Positions 22,850-34,400 of a DNA stretch of 64,000 nucleotides are shown one piece after another (position 1 is the stretch's first letter; every line of letters begins with the position of its first letter). The stretch lies in NCBI GenBank assembly GCA_030248135.1, contig JASANC010001923.1, positions 1 through 64,000 on the forward strand, read 5' to 3'. The notes below the pieces were generated by a model that had not been told where the DNA came from, made no database searches, and saw nothing but the letters and a program-made list of their open reading frames with translations. Source of the stretch: Theristus sp. LFF4_11 (taxonomy: Eukaryota > Nematoda > Chromadorea > Monhysterida > Xyalidae). The translations under genes and the position numbers were made by a program.

Positions 22850-23755
22850 TTAAAATCGGATTTGACATTCGAACCCTGCAAGCATTGTGTCATTCACATC
22901 GAAAGCCTGATGTACCTCGTTCTGCGTTTCACTGCGGTCGCTGTCATTGTTGGAATCGTCATCGCCGTCATCACCATCACCGTCATCGCAACGGCCGTCA
23001 TCGCCATCGTCTGGATCGCCACCGCCGTCATCACCACCGCCGTCATCACCACCGCCGTCATCGCCACCGCCGTCATCGCCACCGCCGTCATCGCCACGGC
23101 CGTCATCGCCACGGCCGTCATCGCCACGGCCGTCATCGCCATCGTCTGGATCGCCATCGCCGCTAACGTCATCATTCCCAGTTGCTTGAGTTGGCACCTG
23201 CTATATATGGTTTAACAATTGTTTGTTAGTTTTCATCAGTTTCTTTTTAAAAACAAGAGTCAGTCTCGCTTTACATGTTGGAAAAGTCTAAGAACAAACA
23301 TTTTGCGTCTTTTCAATGATGGAATTTTTGGTTCAAAAACTGTTGTGGGCAACACGCCGTTTGCTTAAATTCGTTTTTGGATAGTTGGTTGGTTGGGTTG
23401 ACACAGTCGAACTTCGATTTTAAATATAGCTGAATTCGACTGTAGTTGGTTGATGCGCCATTTAAACTTCAGCTATGATTTTGAGAGATTATGCGCTAAA
23501 ACGGATATCAAATCAAACCGTCGTGCGTTTGTTGCGGTCTCCAGTATTGGTGCAGTTGTTCTTATTGAAATGCTTTCTCATATTTGATGGTTTTGAAAAC
23601 AATCTGCCGCATCTCGGACAATCTGTCCGTTGTCGAAATTCAGCGTCAGCAGCCTCCAAGATGAATCCGTGATTGTCCCGCAAATGTCGTCGCATCGAGC
23701 TAACATATGCGAATCGGGCGTTGCACTCCGGACAAACGACCAGATCCGCGTCCAT
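22850..23755 (-). CDS. Small C2H2 zinc-finger protein with acidic DG-repeat tail
   Basis: The two-exon minus-strand model has exon 1 at 23519-23755 (ATG at 23755) and exon 2 at 22850-23197 (stop at 22850), joined in phase 0 (ACG|GTTTGA ... TAGCAG|GTGCCA), giving 194 codons. Exon 1 encodes a classical finger CPECNARFAYVSSMRRHL...H (C-x2-C-x12-H-x4-H) and a second finger CPRCGRLFSKPSNMRKHFNK ending in Cys rather than His (C2HC). Exon 2 encodes about 60 residues of DDGGG/DDGRG repeats, strongly acidic. Zinc fingers of this kind usually bind DNA or RNA, and the acidic tail could act as an activation or chaperone-like segment (inference). A first exon upstream of 23755 cannot be excluded. Confidence 0.65.
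22945..23165 (-). repeat. Coding microsatellite/minisatellite, GGCGATGACGGCGGTGAT type
   Basis: Units of 12-15 bp repeat about 14 times within exon 2 of the zinc-finger gene and give the Asp/Gly-rich tail. All other frames are also open, which produces several shadow frames on both strands. Confidence 0.85.
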
Positions 23756-23886
23756 TTCTCGATCCTATGTTTTTAGAAAAGACAGAAAACATATGTGAAA
23801 TAAAAATCACGTGCTTCTACCTCCTTCAAATGGAGCGGAGCAAACAATGAAATGAATGAAAACCGCCGTCGTCTTTTCACCAATGT

Positions 23887-24660
23887 CCTTCACCAACGGC
23901 ATGCGGTCGATCCGGTACCGGTCGATCCGGTACGGTCAATCCGGTACCGGTCGATCCGGTACCGGTCGATCCGGTACCTGGCAATTTTCTAGGGCGGTCG
24001 ATCCGGTACCGGTCGATCCGGTACCGGTCGATCCGGTACCTGGCAATTTTCAACTGTTTTAGCATTCAATTCAATTTGTTTCTGATTTGTTTTCCATTTT
24101 TCTTCGTTTCTCTCATTTTATCTGATGTCTGAAACATTTTACCGCAGGTTTTTTCGCGGGAATATGAAAATAAAAACAACAGACATTTTTCTTCAACTCC
24201 AAAAGAGAACCGAATCAGTCTTCATATTTTTATTTTGTTCTCCTTTTCTTGCTGAGCTGATAATTTTGCAAATTTTCACCGTCTTGGAGCTTTATTCTTC
24301 TGGAAAATAGTTCAGAAAATAAAAAAACATATGGTACACTTGTTTTGCTTTTTTCAGAATCAGATTACGATTACCAAAACCAACCAAGTGTCGCAAGTCG
24401 TCGTCGTCTCATATCGTATCATCAACAATCGTATCAACAATCAACAAAGAAAAATCGAAAACATAACGAGAACGCTAAAAACCCGTAAAACAGCTGAAAA
24501 TTTCAATTGGTACCGGATCGACCGAGTACCGGATCGACCTGGTACCGGATCGACCGCCCTAGAAAATTGCCAGGTACCGGATCGACCGGTACCGGATCGA
24601 CCGGTACCGGATCGACCGTACCGGATCGACCGGTACCGGATCGACCTACAGCCTTCACCA
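23887..24660. mobile_element. Foldback element with iterated GGTACCGGTCGATCC arms
   Basis: Left arm 23905-24050 holds about eight copies of GGTCGATCCGGTACC. Right arm 24508-24648 holds about nine copies of the reverse complement. Both arms share an inner GGCAATTTTCTAGGGCGGTC-type spacer. The direct repeat CCTTCACCA flanks the element (23887-23895 and 24652-24660), consistent with a 7-9 bp target duplication. The ~450-bp centre encodes nothing recognisable. Confidence 0.75.
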
Positions 24661-24984
24661 GGGAAACTGGCGACGTTCGATTGAAGGTGAAGTCGGCTAT
24701 TTTTGTGTGTTTTGTTTTGTTCCTACTTTTAGTCGTTGATAAGAAGCAAAAGGCTTTTCCCGACTTCGACATCCGATGGTCACCGATCGGCTGCAGCAGA
24801 GACAAACTGCTAGTCACAAACTGGTTCATCAAGTTTGCCTGATCAAGGACAAAATGAAACATCATGTTCAGTTGGCTCCGCTCCATTTTATTTTAAGGAT
24901 GTAGCAGCGCAGGATTTGTATATATACTTAAAAGTGATTTTTTGATTTCTGATCAGTGGTTGCTTGCAATGAGTCGTTGTAGGT

Positions 24985-25040
24985 TCCTAATCCTAAACCT
25001 AATCCTAATCCTAAGCCAAGCCTTTTTTATAAGGTGAAAA
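24985..25040 (-). repeat. Dispersed telomere-like motif (reverse copy)
   Basis: CCTAAACCTAATCCTAATCC leads into TAAGCCAAGCCTTTTTTATA, the reverse of the motif at 448-482 and 6170-6215. Confidence 0.55.
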
Positions 25041-25447
25041 TGATCAATTTAGTTTTTGCATTTTTTTCTTTCCTGTGTTAAAGGGCAGGGGCCACCGCTA
25101 CTGCACATGCACCTGTTTTAATAATGATGCATTACGGCAGCGCAGCACGCACGGTACTGGGTTAATTAGAGAAAATTTTTTCGAATTTAAAAAATCGGCA
25201 TTTTCGTTTTTAATCACTTAAAAATTCGTTTTGTTGTTGTTTTTAACAACCCTACACTTGGCGGCGGCAGTCTAATTTTTTAGAGGACAATGAAATTAAA
25301 ATACTACACGACAATAAGAGGACGACACGACGACGACTATGATATGATATGATGATGGACAACTCTCATCATCTGCATCGAAATTCTGTTGAACTGCACT
25401 CGTTATTGCAGCGGTTTCCGTTCAGGAGACGAAGAACAGTAACAAAA

Positions 25448-28400
25448 ATGACCGCTGTTTGGTTTGTTTTGCTGTCGATTCTCAGAAACTCACGATTTGT
25501 GATTGCGTTCAACTTGGACACAAACGTTCCCGTTGTGAAACTTGGTCCACGCGGCTCATATTTCGGGTTTTCGGTGGCGCAACATTTCCGACTCGGCGAA
25601 CCACTGTGAGCTGAAAGTTTATCTGGTTTTATGCTTAATTCTTCATTGTGTATTTTAGTGTTTTTAGTGTTAGTGTGGACTTTATTTAGTATCTTCGTGT
25701 CACACAGCTGGCTGTTGGTCAACGTTTTTTTTTGTTGAGAAAATGTATCCTCACTATCAACAATTCACCAATTGTTATTTTTCGCGATGTGGCTCGGGTC
25801 TCTGGTGTTATAGAAAGATGTGTTGTGTGTGTAAAAATGGGAATTCACAGTCTGATTTTTCATTCCGGTATAACTGTTTGGTTTAAGCTAAGAATGCTTT
25901 TTTACCCACCCCACGCCAGCGATTCCATCGTCGAAAGATTTTGAACTTTCAAAATTTTCGAAATTTTTTGAGGTAAAAACTGGTTTTGTTTTTAAAGGAA
26001 AAAAACGGAAAAAGCAAACTAGTTTTTTTTGAAAAAAAGTTTCATTCCCATGCCAACCCTAGTCCAAACAATTATGTTGAAATGCAATAAATTAATTCCA
26101 GTGGTTGGAAAACTCTCGTGGTTGTTTTAGTCCGGAAGGATTGGGGCGCAATGTAAGTAGCTGAAGAAAATTTTCCAGGTATGTCGCTGAGGAAATTTGG
26201 TGGTGGGGGCAAGTGGTCTTGGGGGTGACGGTCAAAAATTTGAAATTAGGTATGATCTTCATGCATGACGCGGCAATTCAAAATTGTCAAAATGAGCCGA
26301 GGCCCCTAAATAGGGCCGAGTCACTTAGTCGGCTTTGAATTCCGAAATAGAGTTTTAGACTACAGTTTCCATTTTACGACTGCACACGCAGTGAGTCACA
26401 GAATCTAAAAAATTAGCGTCTGAATGAAGACCATGTCAAGTCAACGGGTTTCGTTCAGAAGCAAATCTCAAATTCAATGAACATCAGTAAATTCTGCAAT
26501 GAAAATCAGTAAACTCCCATTTCGCGGAAATGCATCATAGCGTTGCAGCACGTGGGTTCTGTTTCAAAACCAAAATTTTGGTGCGGAACCCTTTTTTCTT
26601 GGATTCATTTTTTTCATAGTTGTTATGCACGTCTGGTTATTTGATTCATGAATTCAGTTCGTCTAATGGAACACGGAGCGGTCATAATTCTTTCCGTGAT
26701 TAGACTACCGTAAAGCTTACCGTGTTTTTGTTTCCTATCGCCCTCTATTCGTAAAAACCAAGAAAACATTTCAGCAAGGCACGCAATTGCTGGCACAATT
26801 TGACGCCGTGTTTGTAAATCGTGTTTAAAACTCGCATCTCCTGGCCGTGCCGCCATCTTACAATGTGATTATAAATCATGTCTATTTTACTGGCCATGCC
26901 CGAGTGGATGGCAACGGGCATCATGCACAAACATAGCAGCATGACAGCTTGTTGCGAAAAAGCTGAAGCTTCGCAGTCGGTCTGGCTGGCAGTATGTGTG
27001 TAGCTACTACAGCTAAAGTAGCTGTGTCGCTTTCAGCGAAAAAATAGATTCACGGATTTTAGAGCTGTGCAAGAGGCAGCTTCAAAATTGAAAATCTCGG
27101 CTACAGTTCTTACACATCGGCTTATCACCGCTGTCAAAAGTATACTCATTCTTTTCAGCTATCGTTTAGCGTAGTTTTTTTGTCGAAGCTTAGTATTGTG
27201 TGAGTAACGTAGTGGTAAGTCTTAGCTGAACATAATAGCATTTTTGTAGTTTTTCTGTAACCTGAGCTAACCAAGGTCGTGGTGTTGTTAGCTAGCTGAC
27301 CGACGATGGTTATTTGACAGTTGAGTGTGCGTGTATCTTTGTGATGTGTGTCTGTTTTGTGTTTACTTTGGCTTCGACTCGCAAATGAATGGGGGATAGA
27401 GTAAAATTGTGACTAAGCGTTTTGAGATAAAAGTAACAAGGACCAAACATAACACATTTTCCGACACAAGCTGTCTGCCAACGTTTTAGTATTGTCGTCC
27501 TAAACTGACTTACCAAAACCGTATTCAATATGGATGGATTTTCAGCTACTATGCAAAATAAACACATCTGTGTGTATGCGTTTTTCACAAGGTATCCAAC
27601 GAAAGGCGACTCACAAAATCGAAACACAAGGTGTTGTGCGGTGTGGCAACACGAAAATGGATGTTTGTTTGTTTATTTTTAGTGCACGTGTGCGCGTTGT
27701 TCTGGTATTTTTTGTTTGCTTCGCCCTAGCCTCTTCCTCTTTTGATCGGGGAATAGAGACGGTTTTTTTTTTTGTTTTTTATCCGATATTTCGGGAAAAT
27801 AACAGAATGAGAATGACCGTTTTTTGGTCGTGGCTCGTTGTATTTCCTGGAGATAATTTTATTATCTAACGATCAAAGCATGAAAAATTTATGTATCGTG
27901 TCGTGAGTAATCAGTGTGTTGGTATGCGTTTCAGAAAATGATTTGGCTGGCTGACTCACCTGTGCAATTGCATGTATCACACGGTCACGCCGTAATAAAT
28001 TCAATTGAAAAACGACGTAAAAACGATTGAATCGGGGTGTTTTAACCGGAGGGCTTAGATTTCATGAGTTTCAGGTGTTTTTGCTGAGTCCTGAATCACA
28101 GTTTTTTATTCCCTGTAATACAATTCAGCCGCTTGGGTATTTTTGTTCGTTATTCCGCCTTTTTGTGCAATAACCTTCATCGTAACATAATTTTGAACAA
28201 ACAATCGTTGAACAGCGGCTGGAGTAATACCTACATCCAATAACAAAATGTTTTCACACCAGGACCAGACTGTAATAAACTTTCGCATTTTTGGAGATCA
28301 TGCATTGCCCTCACTCAACCGTTTGCGGTTTTTATGCATTATAACTATTGTGGGCGGTCGGTCTGGTCTGGTTTGTTGCGCAAATCATTGAATAACACTG

Positions 28401-31400
28401 AGCCCTTTGAACTGGGCTGCTGCCGGGAGAAACGTTTTTACAACCACTTTTCATAATAATTTTTATCATAACAGCAATTGTTTATGACTGGTTCGTTTCG
28501 GTGTTGTGTGTGTGTTGCACAAGTCCATGGGTTTTCAATTTCAACTTGTGCAGCAATTTTTGGCAGTTGCTCCGGAGTTTTTTCCCAGGGACGGGTCGTA
28601 AACGTTCCGACAGTGCCTGACAGTGTAACATGTTCTTGCCCCCACGGACTGAACTGACTGCTTGACTGAGTAATAAAAAGTCATGAAGTGATTTTTTGCT
28701 GCGGGGTGGTCTGTTTGGTGATAGTGGCATGGTAGGGTGTAACATGTGAATGTAACATGGTGATTTTGCTTGAATAAACATCTCAACCGAAGTGGTGAAC
28801 TCGGGTAATTGGCACAGAGTACGTTGATCAAAAGTGTGCACTCAGGGTACGATGGCAGCTCAAGCATTATAACACCACCAACTTTCGTGTGTTCATCTTG
28901 TCAAGCAAGGTTATCTCCGATGGAAATGTGTTGATGTTTGTGTTACAGCGGAGAGAGAGAGAGAGAGAGTTGTCAGTGATTATTCGTGGTTGGTGTGTTT
29001 TGTGTTGGGAATGTGTATTTTTTCGGGATTGTTAAAAAACGAAAGGCCTTGATATTTCTATCTCGGCTTTTTCTATACATTGCTCTGCTGAATAATTGGC
29101 TGTATCAGCTCTAGGGGTGGTAAAAAACGGTTTTTTTCAAATCCATGTATATAAAACGGTTTTTTATACCGCGTCCGGTTCTTTATACCCGGTTTTTTTA
29201 CCGACCCAGTATCTGAAGAATCCTGTGATTGCGACAATTTCTGGTACTCTGATTTTACGCAAACCGCTGAATAATGAGTAAAAGACCACAATTCTAGCCA
29301 GAAACTGTATGTGTGTTCAATGGAAACGTATTCCAATCTTGATTTTATTTGAATCGGTGGCGCTTAGAGAGAATGCAGCATCAGAAAAATTATCAGATGC
29401 GAGTTTAAAACAAAAAAAGCTAACGCAAAACAGATTGACATGTGCAACAGCAAGGAATGTGATACATGCAAATCAATTGAACTGTCATGATCGAGAGATA
29501 TGTAACTGCACAACAATTTTACCGCATTTCTAAACACAAAAGATCACCGAAATCACGAACCCGCACAGACGAAAGAAGTGAACCAAGAACAAAATTGAAA
29601 GAGCAAAAAAATCAGATGGAGATTCGGGTCACTATCACCAGTAAAACAGCACGAAGACATCACCAACAAAACTTTCAGCACTTTCCGAGTTCAAAGACAC
29701 AAAATTTCAAGAAATTTGACTGAATAAATATCGCGGCGTTTCTCGTTTATTGTTGAAAATTTAACCGAATTTTGAAAAATAACCAAATCTTTGCTGTATT
29801 AGTTTCTTCACTTTGTCAACAAAAGAACTAGCATAAAAAGCGCAAGCGGCAGATTTAAAGCGGAAAAAGCGTGAAGCTGTTAAACTACGAAACACAACAT
29901 TGCCATGTAGACCAAACTTGAACAGATAAACAAAGAACAAAGCTGGAAAATAAAGCGAACGCCGACCAGAGCCAGCCCATTGGCGGTCGACCGAGATGGG
30001 ACATGGAAGGAGAGGCACGGGTCTCAGGGTGCTTTATTTATACCAAGAGCGTGAATTGTGTTCTCCAGAACATCAAGTTATGAAGTGGCGAAAATGAAAA
30101 TTGAAATGGATATGCGGAATACAGTGCATTTTGAGTGATTTCAAAAATTGAAATTTGGGTCCTTCGGCGGTATAAAAAACCGGAAAAAAACCAAAATTTA
30201 CGCGGTAAAATATCGGTAATTTATTTTGGCTATTTTTTGGCGCCGGTATAAAAAACCGTTTTTTATACCGTTTTTTATACCGAAAAAAACCGTTTTTTAT
30301 ACCGACCCACCCCTAATCAGCTCAGCACGCAACAACGAATCTCCGTTTTAAAATTTCCACAAAATGTATAAAAAGTTACGAGATTTTCAACCTCAAACGC
30401 GCAGCATCGGATTTTTTTTTCAATTCTAACTCATTTTCAAACAGCCGTGCTGGAAAAATTGCTGTTACATGTTAAATGAGCCACAAAACAAAGGTAAGTG
30501 GCTTTCGAAGCGAAACCGGAGTTTAGAGCTATTGCTCATTGCTGATACCGGGACGTGACATGACTGTGACCGAAAATCGCTCTATGCAAACATGAGGCAT
30601 GATTTCTGGCCTGTGAAATTGTCAGTCTGAAATTGTGAGTCTAGTCGTGTCGTGCCATGCGTTGGCCTTTGCTTGGAATGATTGAGGGGACAGTGGGACA
30701 GACAGCCAAATACACACACAGAGAAACTGCTTGCGTTCATTCGCGGAAGGCGTTTGTTTTATGGTTTTGGTGGTTTGATTATGCGCTGCTTATTAAGAGA
30801 AAACGCGCAGAATATCAAGCCTGTGCTTGGTGGGTGCGGTTTGCATTCTAGATTTGATGGTGCGACAGACATTTGGAACCGAATATAAGCCTATAAATAA
30901 ACACATTGGCTTGCTTGAGCTTTTGCGTCATTGCAAAGTGCAAAGGGGCAAATACGCATGCTTGAATTACGATTGGTAGAATATATCATTATAATATTGT
31001 GTTAAATGGTGGAGATGCCGATGCCAGTCGTTGTATAGAATTGAAACAAGCCGAGCTTTTCAATCCGTGTTGTTATTCTGGCAAATTTCATTTTCTGATG
31101 GGGGAAGCCTTTGCATGTGCAGAAACGAATGGTACTCGTTTGAATTCAGTTATGGCGGTTTTCAGTTTTGTTCAGTGTGTGAAATTTCTGAATGAAGCGT
31201 GTGATTTTGATTGGGTGGTCAAAGTGATTTTGTGGAGTATTTTGAAAATCAGATTTTTCGGTTTCCGGGGTGGTTGACTTGAACTCTTGTGAGACAATTA
31301 CGTGTTCATTAAATGCTGAATTGAAAGCGATGCAGTTTTTTCTTCATTTGATTGAAGTCGAAAGGGAAGAATAAAACAGCATGCCAACGTGCAGAACACG

Positions 31401-34400
31401 AAGAAAACGTTGAAATAAAAAATTATAATGCTAAAACCACTGTCGAAAGAAAATGAAATGATGAAAACAAACACGATTGACAAAAATTGCTAAAAACATT
31501 TGAAATCACTGCCACAAAGAGAACTAAAACACTGAACACCGTTTCAGTTTGCTGGTCGGCGCACCGCGGGCGAATGGCACGCAACCGGAGACGGTCGAAC
31601 CGGGCGCCTTGTACGCGTGTCCCCTGAACATGGTGCCACGGGGCTCGGGTGCAGACTGGTGCACGAACGAAATGGTCGAGTATCCGCCGCCATCCGAGTC
31701 CAACAGATACACCGACTATTATCAGTGTTTGTTGTTCTTTTATGCTTCATCGATTGATTGTAGCTGTGATTTTATGATTTCTGGCTGAAATTGATTTTTC
31801 CAGCCCGAGCGTTAACAGATTATCAATGTTTGTGGTTTACTTCATGTTTCATCAATTTTCTGCTGACTCTGGCTGAAATTGATTTCTAAAAGCCAACAGT
31901 TTCACCTGTAAACTGACAGCTTTCATTCAGTTGACAATGGCGACGGTAAAGACGGTAGGTGTATCATCATAGAATCTTTGAACGAACTCGATTTTTTTGG
32001 TTTTTATGGAGAGATTTGGTGAGAGGTATTTATGGTAAACGAAATATTTCCATTTAAGAAACGATAATTGCTCTAAACTTTCAGTGCCACCGGAGAATTC
32101 CACCGTGGCCAACTATCCACTTCACGAGCACGGAAAGAATGGCCAACTGCTCGGGTACTCGGTGTCGAGCGGTGGAAACGACGACAGCAAAGCAGTGGTA
32201 CGTGGCAATTCGAGGTTTTTTTAATCGAAAAAATGAAAGTGATCCACAAATTGTAATTTAACTGTAGGTCTAAAGTCCAAATCACTTAGTTTGTGGCTAG
32301 CGCATTCAATTGTACGCAGCCTTAATTGTATATAATGTGAATAGGAGATGCATGCAGTGTTAAATAATCGAATGAGAATGGGGGACGTCCAGACACTGGG
32401 GCTGAATTTTGTGTTGCAACAGTAGTTTTTAATTCTAACCTTAGCACCTAAATCCACAAGCAGGTTCCAAACAATGTCTCGGTTGAATTCAGTACAATCT
32501 GCTATTTTCTCGTGACGCAGGTGTGTGCGCCACTGCTGCGCTTCGAGACGATGGCGTACACGCAAGGTGTCTGTCACGTGCTGCACAATGACCTGTCCTT
32601 GTATCGCTCGTTTTCACAGTGTCAACCGTTCGACAAGAACAGGCGGCACAACACGTATGGCGCTTGTCTCGATGGCTACAGCGCCAACATTGACGAGGTT
32701 GCAATGATACTGATGATGTGGTCAATTGAGTGGTGCTTTGGGGTTTGCATACTGAACGACTGCACAACATTTCGGCACTTATCCGATAGTTTCTCCCGCG
32801 GCGTTCATAGAAGACTCAGCTAGCGGTCTGTCCTAACTAACTGGACGGTTAGCGCGTCAGCAATAACAAAACGCCTATCGATTGATAACTCTATGATTGA
32901 TGAGGCTGGAGGGCAGCACCTGATTCGTTTGTGTTGCAGCACCTGAACATGACGCTGTTCTCGCACGGCCTGCCGGGTGCGACCAACTGGAAGGGCGGCG
33001 TCGTCGTGAGCAACTTTGACCGCACACGATACACGATCAACACGCAGCACGTCAGCGATAAAACCGTGCAGGCCGACAACGTCATGAAACACTACGATTA
33101 TCTCGGTGCGTCTGAGCTGGCAAACGCATGCGCACTTGCACTCGCGTGTTGTCGTCTGTGATCTGAGTCTTGTTCAGAATTATAACAACGAGTTTAGGCA
33201 TAGATATTTTCTTTCTTTTTTTGTGTTCTGCGACTTAATGTATTTGTAAACATGTCGAAAAAAAATTGTTTCACGTAATGATGCGGGAATTCAAAAGTGT
33301 CTGAGTGTGCCACTGTCGTGTGTATCTCAGGACTCAGCAATCACTCAGGTCACGTCAGCAATTTTGAATTGCCGCGTCAAGCATAAAACTGAACTCCTAT
33401 TTCTGCGTGATTTGACTAGCAGAACCAAAAAGATATGAGAAAATACTTGAAAAATCTTGTCTGCACACGACAAATCTTCCTCGCTATGCCCACCCCAATA
33501 AAGCCCGGATTTCACCGCAGGTTTCACGGTGCAGACGGGCCGTTTCGGTTTCTGGTACGAGACGGGCGGCCGCAGCGGCAACGTGACCGTCGTGAGCGGG
33601 GCGACCCGTGCGAACGAGGCCAAGGGCGCCGTGGTGTTCCTGGCGTACAGTCCGTCGGACTCGGCTGAGTTGCTGCACAACAATTACATGCTGCTGTTGG
33701 AGGACAGATTCATGCTGCGTGGCGAGCAGCTCGCATCCGCATTCGGATACTCGCTGTTGGCGATCGACATCAACATGGACGGGTGGGTGTGCCGGGGTTG
33801 GTAGGGGAGTGATTGGATGCGGTGCACATGAACTGGTGGGAGAGATTTCTCGTTTTTCTGAAAACTTTGTAATTGAGTTTGTAAAGACTTGTTGTGGCGC
33901 TGTGAAGATGCACAGTTGCAAACACGCAGCAGCGCACGTATGTCAGCATGCGTGTTTGTCTGTGACTGCAGCACCACTGTGTTGCAAACAGAGTGGTATA
34001 TATATTCAGAATAAAACCATTTTAATTGCTCCGAATGAGATTATTTTTCCGAGGTTTAGCATTAGTGATTTTGTTAATTAAGTTTTTTTTAGTTTGACAA
34101 TTTGAGTTTTCAGTTTCGATGACCTGATCATCGGTGCACCGTTCCTGCAAGAATTCGGCGGTGACAGCGGCAAAGATCGCAAGAGCGGCGCCGTCTATGT
34201 TTATTTCTCGAGAGGACAACGACAGGTGATTGGTTGCCCGTTTGGGTTTTGCTAAAGGGTGTCTTTGGTTCAGGGAGAGGGAAATTGTGTGTTTATTGCT
34301 GACGAGTCCAAACGGTGTCGGCGTCCAACGAATAATTGGCGAAATGCCTGACAAATTTACCAAATAATTTGATTGCATTTGTGGAACTACTTTTCGTAAT

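Noticed and set aside
22850..23197. Plus-strand Ile/Val-Ala or Ser-Pro repeat proteins over the DG repeat
   Set aside because: All frames of this minisatellite are open. Only the minus frame links in phase to zinc fingers and ends in a stop.
30657..31277. Small open frames in integrin intron 1 as a separate gene
   Set aside because: No splice support, no recognisable motif, and composition like the surrounding intron.
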